The notes under the pieces: generated by a model
Told to the model about the DNA's origin: nothing
Seen by the model: only the letters and a program-made list of their open reading frames with translations
The model's database searches: none
Position numbers and translations under genes: made by a program
In this document: one piece after another, positions 7,721-19,322 of the stretch
Layout: each line of letters begins with the position of its first letter
How positions within the stretch are numbered: the stretch's first letter is position 1
Assembly (NCBI GenBank): GCA_947475225.1
Contig: CANJMQ010000032.1
Location: forward strand, 1-40,549
Direction: 5' to 3'
Length of the DNA stretch: 40,549 bases
Source of the DNA: Bradyrhizobiaceae bacterium
GTDB taxonomy: Bacteria > Pseudomonadota > Alphaproteobacteria > Rhizobiales > Aestuariivirgaceae

Positions 7721-8803
7721 ATGTCAGAAGCCATCGTCTCCATCCGCAACGTCACCAAGGCTTTTCCGGGCGGCGTCACCGCCGTCGATAATGTCTCGCT
7801 CGACATTGCCCAGAACGAGTTCTTCGCGCTGCTCGGCCCCTCGGGCTGCGGCAAGACAACGCTGCTCCGCATGATCTCCGGTCTCGAGACACCAACAGCG
7901 GGCGGCATTCTCATCGGCGGTGAAGACATGGCCTACACGCCGCCCAACAAGCGGCCCACCAACATGGTGTTCCAGTCCTATGCAGTCTTCCCGCACATGA
8001 CGGTGGAACAGAACGTAGGCTATGGCCTCAAGGTCACAGGCGTCGCTTCAGACGAGATCAAGCGCCGTGTCGGCGAGGCGCTGGAGATGGTCAAGCTCAC
8101 CGCGCTCGCCACCCGCAAGCCGGACCAGATGTCGGGAGGTCAGCGCCAGCGCGTGGCCTTGGCTCGCGCCCTCGTGAAGCGCCCCAAGGTGCTCTTGCTC
8201 GACGAGCCGCTCTCGGCACTCGATGCCAAGCTGCGTGACGACATGCGCATGGAACTGACCCGGCTTCAGGAAACCGTCGGCATCACCTTCATCATCGTGA
8301 CGCATGACCAGGACGAGGCCCTCTCCATGGCCAGCCGTATCGCGGTGATGGACAAGGGTGCCGTGCAGCAGGTGGCAACTCCTGCCGAGCTCTATGAACA
8401 GCCCAAGAACCGCTTCGTCGCCGACTTCATCGGCAAGGTGAACCTCATCGAGGCGCGGGTGCACCGGCAAATCGGCCGCAAGATCGACTGCGAACTGAAG
8501 GGGGTGGGCCGTATGGAATTGAACAGCGACAACCTTGTCGGGGCTCAGGTCTCTGTTGCCGTGCGGCCTGAGAAGCTGAAGATCGCCACCTCGGAGCCGA
8601 CCTCTGCCGTTCGGGTTCAGGGCAAGGTCCGGGACGTTGCCTATTATGGCGATACCAGTCATGTCGTCATCGAGGCGGGAGATGGGCTCGACCTCTCGGT
8701 CAACGTCCAGAATGACACGCGTCTCGGCGGCGCCGGCGTGGAGCGTGGCCAACAGGTCTGGGTATACTGGGCGCCCGAAGATTCCATCGTCCTCACGGAG
8801 TAG
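7721..8803 (+). CDS. potA: Polyamine ABC transporter ATP-binding protein (PotA/PotG)
   Basis: A 360-residue ABC ATPase. Motifs in order: Walker A GPSGCGKTTLL (about residue 40), Q-loop VFQSYAVFPHMTV, signature MSGGQRQRVALARAL, Walker B VLLLDEPLSALD and the switch histidine in IVTHDQDEALSM. The C-terminal 110 residues form a TOBE-type regulatory domain, usual for polyamine and spermidine importers. I chose ATG 7721, with AAGGG at 7707-7711; a TTG at 7712 overlapping the previous stop would add three residues. It energises the PotB/PotC channel. The stop at 8801-8803 is followed by the agmatinase gene after 4 bp. Confidence 0.92.
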   Translation: MSEAIVSIRNVTKAFPGGVTAVDNVSLDIAQNEFFALLGPSGCGKTTLLRMISGLETPTAGGILIGGEDMAYTPPNKRPTNMVFQSYAVFPHMTVEQNVGYGLKVTGVASDEIKRRVGEALEMVKLTALATRKPDQMSGGQRQRVALARALVKRPKVLLLDEPLSALDAKLRDDMRMELTRLQETVGITFIIVTHDQDEALSMASRIAVMDKGAVQQVATPAELYEQPKNRFVADFIGKVNLIEARVHRQIGRKIDCELKGVGRMELNSDNLVGAQVSVAVRPEKLKIATSEPTSAVRVQGKVRDVAYYGDTSHVVIEAGDGLDLSVNVQNDTRLGGAGVERGQQVWVYWAPEDSIVLTE

Positions 8804-8807
8804 GTCA

Positions 8808-9803
8808 ATGTCGCTCGAGATGAATCCCAACGGCCCGTTCCCGGGTGACAGCGCCTTTCGCCGCGAGAGCCTCAAGGGCACGCAGTGGGAGCCCACTTAT
8901 GCTGGCGCGCTCTCCTTTATGCGCCGGAAGTATACGCGTGATCTTACAGGCGTGGACATCGCGGTGACCGGCATTCCGTTTGACCAGGCGGTCTCCCACC
9001 GGTCTGGCACCCGCATGGGTCCGGAGGGCATCCGCAAGGCCTCCGCCGAAAACGCCTGGGGACCGTTCTGGCCGTGGAATTTCGACCCCTTCGACACGCT
9101 CGCCGTCATTGATTATGGCGATTGCTTTTTCGACTGGGGACGCAAGGAAAATTTCCCTCAGCGCCTCGAGGACCACGCCACGGAGATCATTTCGTCGGGT
9201 GCCGAGATGATCTCGCTGGGCGGCGACCATTACGTCACCTATCCGTTGCTCCGGGCGCATGCGAAGAAGCATGGGCCCCTGTCACTCGTCCACTTCGATG
9301 CCCATCGCGACGTGGAGCCCGATGACGGTGGCCGCATCGACCACGGCACCATGTTTGGTTACGCGGTGAGGGAAGGCCTCATCGACCCAAAGAAGTCCGT
9401 GCAGATCGGCATCCGCACCGTATTTGCCGGAGAGCGCACCTATGGCTTCCGCATCGTCTATGCCGACGAGGTGCATGACTCGACGCCCGCGCAGTTGGCC
9501 GACATCGTCCGCAAGGTCGTGGGCACCAACAAGGCCTATCTCACCTTCGACATCGACTGTCTCGATCCGTCCGTTGCCCCGGGCACCGGAACGCCCATTC
9601 CGGGCGGCCTGTCCTATCATCAGGCGGCATCGATCATCCGCAAACTGACGGACATCAATTTTGTGGCCATGGATGTGGTTGAGGTGTCGCCGCCTTATGA
9701 TCACGCCGACATCACCTCGCTGGCGGCCTCTTCGCTGATCATGGAGTATCTGTGCCTGAAGGCCTGGCAGAAGGGCGCGCGCGCCGCACCCTTCGCCGAG
9801 TAG
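8808..9803 (+). CDS. speB: Agmatinase / ureohydrolase family enzyme
   Basis: A 331-residue member of the arginase-agmatinase superfamily. The binuclear manganese ligands are all visible: GGDHYVTYP, FDAHRDVE (DxHxD) and TFDIDCLDPSVAPGTGTPIP (DxD). Agmatinases hydrolyse agmatine to putrescine and urea. Close relatives act on guanidinobutyrate, guanidinopropionate or formiminoglutamate, so the exact substrate is not fixed by motifs. ATG 8808 has GGAG at 8797-8800 inside the end of potA; the longer frame from 8637 lies within potA and was rejected. In this operon it could supply putrescine to SpuC or PuuA. Its stop is only 3 bp from the stop of the convergent flavin oxidoreductase gene. Confidence 0.87.
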   Translation: MSLEMNPNGPFPGDSAFRRESLKGTQWEPTYAGALSFMRRKYTRDLTGVDIAVTGIPFDQAVSHRSGTRMGPEGIRKASAENAWGPFWPWNFDPFDTLAVIDYGDCFFDWGRKENFPQRLEDHATEIISSGAEMISLGGDHYVTYPLLRAHAKKHGPLSLVHFDAHRDVEPDDGGRIDHGTMFGYAVREGLIDPKKSVQIGIRTVFAGERTYGFRIVYADEVHDSTPAQLADIVRKVVGTNKAYLTFDIDCLDPSVAPGTGTPIPGGLSYHQAASIIRKLTDINFVAMDVVEVSPPYDHADITSLAASSLIMEYLCLKAWQKGARAAPFAE

Positions 9804-9806
9804 TCG

Positions 9807-12207
<2,401 letters not shown>

Positions 12208-12289
12208 GGTGGAAAGGGTTTAGCGGCCCCCCTTTTGTTTGGTCAAGCTTCCGCGCTAGATTGGGGCGTTTCAACAATTCCGGAATATC

Positions 12290-13639
12290 ATGACCCAATC
12301 GCGATTTGAGGAATGGCTGCACGAGCACAAGATCAGCGAGGTGGAATGCCTCGTGGCTGACATGAACGGCACTGCGCGTGGCAAGATTCTTCCGCCCAAG
12401 AAATTTCTCTCCGGCAACCGCTCCCGCGGACTGCGCGTCCCTGAGGAAGTCTTCACGCTGACGATCAACGGTCGCTACACGCAGGACACCCGTGCGGTGT
12501 CCGACAGTGCCATCGACATCTACATGAAGCCCGATGTTGACACGATCCGCTTCGTACCATGGTATCAGGAGCCCACCGCGCAGGTGATCTGTGATGCCTT
12601 CCACCTTGATGATGAGCCCGTGGAGATCTCGCCGCGTCACGTTTTGAAGCGCGTGCTGCAGGCCTACAAGGACAAGGGCTGGAAGCCGATCGTGGCACCT
12701 GAGCTCGAATTCTATCTCGTGAAGAAGAACATTGATCCAGACTATCCGCTCGATGCAGCTGTCGGGCGCTCGGGCCGCAAGGAGCCGGGTGGGCAGGCCT
12801 ATGGCATAGATGCCGCCAACGATTTCGACCCCATCGTCGAAGACATCTATGATTTCTGCGAGGCGCAGGAACTCGACGTCGATACCCTGAGCCATGAAAG
12901 TGGCCCCGCGCAGCTCGAGATCAACTTCAATCATGGTGATCCGCTGGAGCTTGCCGACCAGGTATTCCTGTTCAAGCGCACGGTGCGTCAGGCGGCACTC
13001 AAGCATGACATCTATGCAACCTTCATGGCGAAGCCGCATGAGAACGAGCCGGGCTCGTCCATGCACATCCATCAGTCGGTGATGGACATCAAGACCGGCA
13101 AGAACATCTTCGCCAGCAATGCTGGCGTGCACTCCAAGCTGTTCCTAAATCATATCGGCGGCTTGCAGCGCTACCTTGCGGCCGCTCTGTCGCTGTGCGC
13201 GCCGAACGTCAACTCCTACCGTCGGCTCGTTCCCGATTCGGACGCGCCGACCAATGTGCATTGGGCCATTGACAACCGCACTGTCTCACTGCGCGTGCCG
13301 TCGTCCGACCCCAGCAATACCCGTGTTGAAAACCGCGTGCCGGGGGCGGATGCAAATCCCTATCTCGCCTTCGCGGCATCGCTGGCCTGCGGCTACCTTG
13401 GAATGATCGAGCGCATCAAGCCGTCGGAACCGGTCACGGGTTCAGCCTATCGCTATGCCCATACACTGCCGATCAGCCTCGATGAAAGCCTCGACAAGCT
13501 TAATTATACAAAACCATTGAAGCAGGTGCTGGGTGAAAAGTTCTGCGAGGCCTATAACGACGTCAAGTACGAGGAGATGCAGAATTATCGACGGGTGATC
13601 AGCTCCTGGGAACGCGAATATCTCCTGCTGAACGTTTAA
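12290..13639 (+). CDS. puuA: Glutamine-synthetase-like gamma-glutamylpolyamine ligase (PuuA-like)
   Basis: A 449-residue protein of the glutamine synthetase superfamily. The N-terminal beta-grasp has VADMNGTARGKILPPKKF, the ATP/metal core has PELEFYLVKKN, ESGPAQLEINF and KPHENEPGSSMHIHQS, and the C-terminus has NRTVSLRVP and ENRVPGADANPYLAFAA. It diverges from canonical GlnA (no adenylylation loop tyrosine recognised) and resembles PuuA, which ligates glutamate to putrescine using ATP. Start ATG 12290 has GGAA 5 bp upstream. It is divergent from puuB, giving the first two steps of the Puu route. PuuC and PuuD equivalents are not in the window; the class III aminotransferases here could partly substitute. 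Confidence 0.85.
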   Translation: MTQSRFEEWLHEHKISEVECLVADMNGTARGKILPPKKFLSGNRSRGLRVPEEVFTLTINGRYTQDTRAVSDSAIDIYMKPDVDTIRFVPWYQEPTAQVICDAFHLDDEPVEISPRHVLKRVLQAYKDKGWKPIVAPELEFYLVKKNIDPDYPLDAAVGRSGRKEPGGQAYGIDAANDFDPIVEDIYDFCEAQELDVDTLSHESGPAQLEINFNHGDPLELADQVFLFKRTVRQAALKHDIYATFMAKPHENEPGSSMHIHQSVMDIKTGKNIFASNAGVHSKLFLNHIGGLQRYLAAALSLCAPNVNSYRRLVPDSDAPTNVHWAIDNRTVSLRVPSSDPSNTRVENRVPGADANPYLAFAASLACGYLGMIERIKPSEPVTGSAYRYAHTLPISLDESLDKLNYTKPLKQVLGEKFCEAYNDVKYEEMQNYRRVISSWEREYLLLNV

Positions 13640-13651
13640 GGACAACCAGAC

Positions 13652-15268
13652 ATGCGGACGGCGACAAGACTTCTCCTTGCAATGCTGCTGTGGGCAGGTC
13701 TTGCCGCCGCCGCTCATGCCAAGCCCACCTCAGCTGCGCCGCCCGCACCGGAAGTGGAAACGGCTATCGCGGACGTGCTGAATTCCCAGGAACGTCTGCC
13801 GTTGCCGCTGGAGCGTATCCGCCCGGCGCTGATTGCGCACTATATCCGCGATCAGGCGCCGGTCTACTGGGTCGGTACCGGCCGCATGACGCCCTTCCTG
13901 CAGCGACTTGCCGACGCCGGGGACGACGGGCTCAACCCCGCCGATTATCCCATCGACGCACTGATCGAACTGCGTGACACCATCGACCCGGCAGACGCTG
14001 ACAGCGCGGCGCTAGCTGAATTGTTCTTCACCGCCTTCTACGTGAACTACGCAACTGACCTGAAGATTGGCCGCCTGACTCCCCAGAAGGTCGATCCGAA
14101 GAACTTCAGGAACCGCAAGACCGTGGATGTGCTCGCCATCATGACGGGCCTGTCGAAACAGAATGGCCCGGGTGAATTCCTCGATATGTTCGAGTCTCAC
14201 AATCCGCAGTATCAGGCACTGAAGAAAATGCTGTCGCTCTACCGTGCCATGACGGAATCGGTCGAGTGGGATCAGATCGCCATGGGGGGTGACATCAAGC
14301 CAGGTGACAGCGACGCGCGAATCCCCGAGATTCGTGACCGGTTGATGCTGACCGGCGACCATCCCGGCGGTGGCGATCAGGGCGACGTCTATGACTCATC
14401 CACGGTCTTGGCGGTTCGCAGTTTCCAACTCCGTAACGGGCTCGAGGCGAAAGGCCTGATCGGCAAGCAGACCGTTCTTGCACTTAATGTGCCGCCCGCT
14501 GACCGCGCGCGCCAGATCATGCTCAACATGGAGCGTTGGCGCTGGATGCCGGAAGATCTGGGTGACCATCATTTCATCGTGAACCTCGCTTCCTTCGAAC
14601 TCGATGAAGTGCTGAGCGACGACATCATTGATCGCATGGACGTGGTGGTCGGTGCCGTCGCCACGCAGACCCCGGAGTTCTCGCAGGGCATGCGGTATGT
14701 CGAAATCAATCCGACGTGGACGGTGCCTTATTCCATTGCCACCGGCGAGATGCTGCCAAAGCTGCGGCGCAACCCCTCCGCTTATGCAGCCGAGTTCGAA
14801 GTGTTCATGAATGGCAAGCTCACTTCATGGGGCGGCATCAACTGGAACGCATATGGCAAGGGCAACTTCCCCTTTACCTTCCGCCAGAAGCCAGGGCCGA
14901 AAAATGCGCTCGGCAAAGTGAAGTTCATGCTGCCCAACCCCTACAACATCTATCTTCACGATACGCCGGCGAAGGACAAGTTCCTCGCCACCACGCGTGC
15001 CTTCAGCCATGGCTGCATACGCCTGTCACGGCCCATGGACCTCGCCTATCATCTGGTCGGGGACGTCGCGGGGTGGTCGAAGCCTAAGATTGATGCCGCT
15101 TTCGCCGGTGGCCAGACCACGCGGGTCAGTCTCCCTCAGCAGATTCCCGTTCACCTTATCTATGCGACAGCCTTTGAGGGCGATGGCGGCAGCATTGAGT
15201 TCCGGCCAGACATCTATGGCCGCGACCGCAAGCTCGACGCCGCATTGAGCGGGAAGCCTTCGAGCTGA
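13652..15268 (+). CDS. Periplasmic murein L,D-transpeptidase (YcbB/LdtD-like)
   Basis: A 538-residue exported protein. A Sec signal peptide, RTATRLLLAMLLWAGLAAAA, is followed by HAK (probable cleavage after AHA). A peptidoglycan-binding repeat lies at about residues 245-275 (STVLAVRSFQLRNGLEAKGL). The YkuD catalytic domain is in the C-terminal third, with TRAFSHGCIRLSRPMDLA; the nucleophile is about C455 and the HGCIR motif is complete. Proteins of this build form 3-3 cross-links in peptidoglycan. The ATG lies 12 bp after the puuA stop with AAGGA at 13638-13642, so co-transcription with puuA is possible although the functions are unrelated. The large N-terminal domain before the binding repeat matches the YcbB architecture. 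Confidence 0.9.
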   Translation: MRTATRLLLAMLLWAGLAAAAHAKPTSAAPPAPEVETAIADVLNSQERLPLPLERIRPALIAHYIRDQAPVYWVGTGRMTPFLQRLADAGDDGLNPADYPIDALIELRDTIDPADADSAALAELFFTAFYVNYATDLKIGRLTPQKVDPKNFRNRKTVDVLAIMTGLSKQNGPGEFLDMFESHNPQYQALKKMLSLYRAMTESVEWDQIAMGGDIKPGDSDARIPEIRDRLMLTGDHPGGGDQGDVYDSSTVLAVRSFQLRNGLEAKGLIGKQTVLALNVPPADRARQIMLNMERWRWMPEDLGDHHFIVNLASFELDEVLSDDIIDRMDVVVGAVATQTPEFSQGMRYVEINPTWTVPYSIATGEMLPKLRRNPSAYAAEFEVFMNGKLTSWGGINWNAYGKGNFPFTFRQKPGPKNALGKVKFMLPNPYNIYLHDTPAKDKFLATTRAFSHGCIRLSRPMDLAYHLVGDVAGWSKPKIDAAFAGGQTTRVSLPQQIPVHLIYATAFEGDGGSIEFRPDIYGRDRKLDAALSGKPSS

Positions 15269-15330
15269 TCAGGCAGTTGCGTGGCGGCTCGCCGGCTTGG
15301 TCAATTGCGGCTCAAACTTCGCCGACCGTG

Positions 15331-16470
15331 TCAGCGTTGCGAAATGGGCAGGTAGTCGCGGGGTGGCGGGCCGTCATAGAGCGTCAGGGGGCGGATAAGA
15401 ATGTTATTCTGCATCTGTTCCAGGCATTGCACCGTCCAGCCGGGCACCCGGCCCACCGCGAAGATCGGCACGAAGAGATCGGGCGCAATCCCGTTCAGAT
15501 AGTAGATGGCGCCCGAGTAGAAGTCGACGTTCACGTTTACGCCAAAGCGAGCATAGGGCTTCATCGCCTCGACCACCGCCTGCAGGATGGCGAACCACTT
15601 GGGCTCTCCCATCTCGCGGGACAGGGTTTTCACGCCATCACGCATGTGCCGGGCACGGGGGTCTTCGGTTCGGTAGACGCGATGTCCGAAGCCTGTCACG
15701 GCTTCGCCTGCCGCGCGTTTTGCCTTCACATAGGCTGCGGCATTCTCCGGCTCGCCGATCTCCTGTGCCATGCGCATCACGTCTTCTGCCGCACCGCCGT
15801 GAGCAGGGCCTGAAAGCGCGGCAATCGCGGCCGTCATCGCCGCATGAAGCGTCGCCTCGGTGCCGATGACGACGCGCGCGGTAAACGAAGAGGCGTTGCT
15901 GCCATGCTCGGCGTGGAGGATGAGGTCGCGGTCCATCAGCAGCGCGCCATCGGGTGATGGCTTGCGACCGGTGATCATCCACAGGAAGTTCGCGGCGTGT
16001 GACAGCGACATATCGGGCGCGGGCACGGCGCTGCCATTGCGGATTGCAGCGTGTGCCGCGACGATCATGGGAACCTGCGACGCCAGCCTGATGCCCTTGT
16101 TACGTGTTGCCTCGACGGAATTGTCGTAGGTGTCGGGCTCAAAGCCAGCCAGTGCCGAGACTGCGGTGCGCAGCACATCCATCGGATGTGACTGCTTCAC
16201 GGTCTCGATGAGTGACAGAATCTCACTGGGAAGCCTGCGCGCCGCCTTGAGCCTGGCGTCGAAACCCGCAAGCTGGGACACCGTCGGCAGCTCGCCGTAG
16301 AGCAGCAGATAGGCCGTTTCCTCAAAGCTCGAATGCTGCGCCAGGTCATGGATCGAATAGCCGCGATAGCGGAGTTCCCCGGCCTTGCCATCGATGAAGG
16401 TGGTCCCGGAGCGTTCAAAATAGACGCCCTTCAGGCCGCGGTGGATTTCGATCTTTTCTTCTGCTGACAT
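15331..16470 (-). CDS. gltA: Citrate synthase family protein
   Basis: A 379-residue short-form citrate synthase. Catalytic blocks are present: [19 protein letters not shown] (first histidine), [12 protein letters not shown] (second histidine), [17 protein letters not shown] and [20 protein letters not shown] (catalytic aspartate). These condense acetyl-CoA with oxaloacetate. The short length and N-terminus [17 protein letters not shown] are those of citrate/2-methylcitrate synthases (type I-like), so propionyl-CoA may also be used. ATG 16470 was taken; an in-frame ATG at 16479 is equally possible and no strong ribosome site decides. It is divergent from pta with only 25 bp between starts. A separate housekeeping hexameric GltA may exist elsewhere. 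Confidence 0.88.
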   Translation of the reverse strand: MSAEEKIEIHRGLKGVYFERSGTTFIDGKAGELRYRGYSIHDLAQHSSFEETAYLLLYGELPTVSQLAGFDARLKAARRLPSEILSLIETVKQSHPMDVLRTAVSALAGFEPDTYDNSVEATRNKGIRLASQVPMIVAAHAAIRNGSAVPAPDMSLSHAANFLWMITGRKPSPDGALLMDRDLILHAEHGSNASSFTARVVIGTEATLHAAMTAAIAALSGPAHGGAAEDVMRMAQEIGEPENAAAYVKAKRAAGEAVTGFGHRVYRTEDPRARHMRDGVKTLSREMGEPKWFAILQAVVEAMKPYARFGVNVNVDFYSGAIYYLNGIAPDLFVPIFAVGRVPGWTVQCLEQMQNNILIRPLTLYDGPPPRDYLPISQR

Positions 16471-16495
16471 GGCCGCCATCCGAAAGAGAGTTCCA

Positions 16496-17398
16496 ATGAG
16501 CGTGATCGACGAAGCCAAGGCCAAAATCAAGGACAGAGGTTTGAAACTGGTGATGCCAGAGGGCGAAGACGAGCGAATCAGGGCCGCCGCTGAGCGTTTT
16601 CGCCGCGAGGGCCTTGCCGATCCTGTCGTATTCGGCGCCGCGGACGTGCCGGAGGCCACCGAGGCCCATATTGCCCTCGTCCGGTCCCGGCGCGAGAAGA
16701 TGTCGGACGCCATGGCGGAGCGACTGCTGAAGAAGCCGCTTTACCGTGCCGGGGCCGCCGTTGCGGCAGGCGAGGCGCATGCCATGCTGGCGGGGGCTGC
16801 GAACCCGACCGCCCGCGTCATTGAGGCGGCGCTGATGACCATCGGCCCGGCGGCGGGGATCGACACGCCCTCGAGCTTCTTCCTGATGCAATGGCCGGAG
16901 CGGCGGCTGGTGTTCGCCGATTGCGGCGTCAACATACAGCCCACTGCGGCGGAGCTGGCGGATATCGCCATCGCTTCCGCCACGAGTGCGGCGCGTTTCC
17001 TGGGCGAGGAGCCGCGCGTGGCGCTGCTCTCGTTCTCTACCAAGGGCAGTGGCAGTCATCCGGATGCCGACAAGGTGATCGAGGCCCTGCGCATCGCAAG
17101 AGCGAAGGCACCGCATCTCAAGATTGACGGCGAGCTTCAGGGTGATGCCGCGTTGTCGCCGTCTGTGGCTTCGAAGAAGCTGAAGGAGCCGGGCGACGTG
17201 GAGGGCCGCGCCAATGTGCTGGTCTTCCCGGACCTCGACGCCGGCAACATCGCCTATAAGCTCACGCAGTATCTGGCGGGTGCGCAGGCCATCGGCCCGA
17301 TTCTGCAGGGTTTCGCGAAGCCGGTCTCCGACCTGTCGCGCGGTGCGACGGTGGATGACATTGTGGCGACGGGCGCGCTGCTGCTGGCGATGAGCTAG
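16496..17398 (+). CDS. pta: Phosphate acetyltransferase (short form)
   Basis: A 300-residue single-domain phosphotransacetylase of the PTA_PTB family, which interconverts acetyl-CoA and acetyl phosphate. Recognisable stretches are [85 protein letters not shown] and [19 protein letters not shown] 16496 is preceded by AGAGAG; an upstream ATG at 16469 overlaps the citrate synthase start. It lacks the long N-terminal regulatory domain of E. coli Pta. Its stop interlocks with the ackA stop in the tetranucleotide CTAG (17395-17398). Short Ptas also accompany sulfoacetaldehyde acetyltransferase in taurine pathways, but no xsc gene is present here. Confidence 0.92.
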   Translation: MSVIDEAKAKIKDRGLKLVMPEGEDERIRAAAERFRREGLADPVVFGAADVPEATEAHIALVRSRREKMSDAMAERLLKKPLYRAGAAVAAGEAHAMLAGAANPTARVIEAALMTIGPAAGIDTPSSFFLMQWPERRLVFADCGVNIQPTAAELADIAIASATSAARFLGEEPRVALLSFSTKGSGSHPDADKVIEALRIARAKAPHLKIDGELQGDAALSPSVASKKLKEPGDVEGRANVLVFPDLDAGNIAYKLTQYLAGAQAIGPILQGFAKPVSDLSRGATVDDIVATGALLLAMS

Positions 17399-18483
17399 AC
17401 GAGTTCGCTGACGCCGTGCGCAATCGTCAGTTCCTCGTTGGCGGGAACGACATAGACGTTCTCCGGCCCGAGCCCCAGCCACTTGAGGTGTGACATGATG
17501 CGCGCGCGCACGGCGCCGGCGTTCTCGCCCACGCCGCCGGTGAATACCATGGCATCGACGCCGCCCAGTGCCGGCACCAGCGATGCGGCATGGCGTGCGG
17601 CGGAGTAGCAGTAATAGTCGACTGCCTCGCTCGCCTCGGTGCGGTCGCTGGCCAGCAGCACGCGCATGTCGGCCGAGATGCCGGAGAGGCCGAGCAGACC
17701 GCTCCTGCGGTAGAGAAGGTCCTCCAGCTGGTCGAGGCTCATGTGTTCGTCGCGCATCAGCGCTACCAGCACGCCGGGGTCGATGGAGCCGGTGCGCGTG
17801 CCCATGACGAGGCCATCGGCCGTCGAGAAGCCCATGGTGGTTGCAACACTCTTGCCGTCGAAGATCGCGCACATCGAGGCACCCGAGCCCAGATGCGCGG
17901 CGAGCAGGCGCCGCTGCAACGGCTTGCCGGAAACATGCGGCAGCGCCTCGACGACGTGCTGGTAATTGAGGCCGTGGAAGCCGTAGCGTCGGTAACCCTT
18001 GTCAAAGTAATCGCGGGGCAGCGGCAGGCGGGTGGCGAGTTCCGGCTGCGTGGCATGGAACGCCGTGTCGAAGCAGGCGATGTTCGGCACCTCCGGTGCA
18101 ACGCGTCGCATCTCGCGCAACACGCCGAGCCCGAATGGCAGATGCAGCGGAGCGAGAGACCGCAGGGCCTCGAGGTCCTGCTGGATCCGGTCATTGACTG
18201 CGATCGGGGTCACATACTGCGTACCGCCATGCACGATGCGATGGCCGATGCCGTTGAATTGCGCAGGCTCATGGCCATTGTCCGCCAGCCACTCGGCCGC
18301 TACCAGCAGGCCTTCGCTGGCGGTCATGACATGCGGCACGTCGCGGCCTGGATGACCTTCGACTTCGAACCTTGGCCTCGAGCCGATCCCCGAAACCTGA
18401 CCCTTCAGCAACAGCTTCAGCTGGCCGTTGAATACCGCAAACTTGAGTGAGGACGATCCGGCGTTGAGAACCAGGAACTTCAC
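17395..18483 (-). CDS. ackA: Acetate/propionate kinase
   Basis: A 362-residue ASKHA-fold kinase that makes ATP and acetate from acetyl phosphate. The N-terminal [35 protein letters not shown] (catalytic aspartate), [35 protein letters not shown] (transition-state arginine), [10 protein letters not shown] and [12 protein letters not shown] are all present. It is about 35 residues shorter than E. coli AckA. The start overlaps the cupin stop by 4 bp (ATGA), so the two are translated together. Pta and AckA face each other rather than forming one operon, hence separate control of the two halves of the pathway is likely. Confidence 0.93.
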   Translation of the reverse strand: MKFLVLNAGSSSLKFAVFNGQLKLLLKGQVSGIGSRPRFEVEGHPGRDVPHVMTASEGLLVAAEWLADNGHEPAQFNGIGHRIVHGGTQYVTPIAVNDRIQQDLEALRSLAPLHLPFGLGVLREMRRVAPEVPNIACFDTAFHATQPELATRLPLPRDYFDKGYRRYGFHGLNYQHVVEALPHVSGKPLQRRLLAAHLGSGASMCAIFDGKSVATTMGFSTADGLVMGTRTGSIDPGVLVALMRDEHMSLDQLEDLLYRRSGLLGLSGISADMRVLLASDRTEASEAVDYYCYSAARHAASLVPALGGVDAMVFTGGVGENAGAVRARIMSHLKWLGLGPENVYVVPANEELTIAHGVSELV

Positions 18484-18773
18484 TTCAACTCGATCTCGAT
18501 GAAGGCATATTCGGTGGCATTGGCGTTGATGACGTCATGCTCCACACCCGCATGACGGAAATAGGGGACACCCGCCTTCATCTCGGCGTGGGCAGGGCCA
18601 GTGGGTGTTTCCAGCCGTACCTTGCCATCCATCAGCGGTACCACCACATAGTCATGGCCATGCTTGTGCCAGCCGGTGTTGGCGCCTGGTGCGAAGCGGT
18701 ATTCGGTGACGATCACCCGATCATTCTCAATGAAAACAGTGGCTTTGGCAGTTCCGGTGGTGTGGTCGGACAT
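18480..18773 (-). CDS. Small single-domain cupin protein
   Basis: 97 residues forming one beta-barrel cupin. Motif 1 is GANTGWHKHGHDYVVVPLMD followed by GKVRL, with metal-ligand histidines in HxHxH spacing; motif 2 is less regular around GVPYFRHAGVEHDVIN. Small cupins of this kind bind a divalent metal and can act as dioxygenases, isomerases or ligand sensors; nothing in the sequence decides. It is the first gene of the cupin-ackA unit, transcribed away from zur. Its start lies about 60 bp from the Zur-type palindrome, so zinc control of this unit is conceivable. Confidence 0.8.
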   Translation of the reverse strand: MSDHTTGTAKATVFIENDRVIVTEYRFAPGANTGWHKHGHDYVVVPLMDGKVRLETPTGPAHAEMKAGVPYFRHAGVEHDVINANATEYAFIEIELK

Positions 18774-18831
18774 TGTGGCACTCCTGAGGTTTCAAGCCAT
18801 CGTGGATGGAACTGGAACTTGCCGCAAGCAT

Positions 18832-18844
18832 GTTATATTATAAC
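18832..18844. promoter_or_regulatory. Zur-type operator palindrome
   Basis: GTTATA-T-TATAAC is a perfect 13-bp palindrome in the cupin-zur intergenic region, 4 bp before the zur ATG. It matches the core of proteobacterial Zur boxes (GTTATANTATAAC). A TATTAT hexamer at 18836-18841 inside it could be the -10 element, with TGGAAC at 18813-18818 as -35 (17-bp spacer). That would make bound Zur block RNA polymerase and give a very short leader. Confidence 0.85.
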
Positions 18845-18848
18845 GTTC

Positions 18849-19322
18849 ATGTCGTTCCCTGAGCCGCATCACAACCACGCAACCTGCACCGCCGAACTCC
18901 TGTCGCGCGCCGAGCGCGCCTGCGAGCGGCGCGGCTCCCGCCTCACCGATCAGCGCCGCGAGGTGCTGAATTGCGTGGCCGAAAGCCATTCTGCCGTGGG
19001 TGCGTATGACATCATCGAGCGCATGGCGGGCCACGGGCCCCGGCCCGCGCCCATCACCGTCTATCGCGCGCTCGACTTCCTCGAGGCGCATGGCCTGGTC
19101 CACAAGATCGAGAGCCGCAACGCCTTCGTTGCCTGCACCCACCCACATGAGGGCGAGCCTGCTGCCATTCTGGTCTGCGAGAAATGCGGCCTCGTCGCCG
19201 AACTCGATGCGCCGGAGATGTTCGAGGCGCTACAATCCGCGGCGACGGCGCAGGGCTTCGCTGTCCACCGCAGCGTCGTCGAACTCACCGGCCGTTGTGC
19301 GTCTTGCGGGGAGGGTACCTGA
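18849..19322 (+). CDS. zur: Fur-family zinc uptake regulator
   Basis: 157 residues. A winged-helix N-terminus (LTDQRREVLNCVAESHSAVG, ITVYRALDFLEAHGLVHKIE) is followed by a dimerisation domain with HPHEGEPAAILVCEKCGLVA and a terminal CASCGEGT. The paired CxxC motifs form the structural zinc site. When zinc is sufficient, Zur represses uptake genes. Identity as Zur rather than Fur rests on the adjoining znuC and znuB and on the palindrome just upstream. Its TGA overlaps the znuC ATG by one base. ATG 18849 was chosen; the frame is open further upstream but crosses the operator. Confidence 0.92.
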   Translation: MSFPEPHHNHATCTAELLSRAERACERRGSRLTDQRREVLNCVAESHSAVGAYDIIERMAGHGPRPAPITVYRALDFLEAHGLVHKIESRNAFVACTHPHEGEPAAILVCEKCGLVAELDAPEMFEALQSAATAQGFAVHRSVVELTGRCASCGEGT

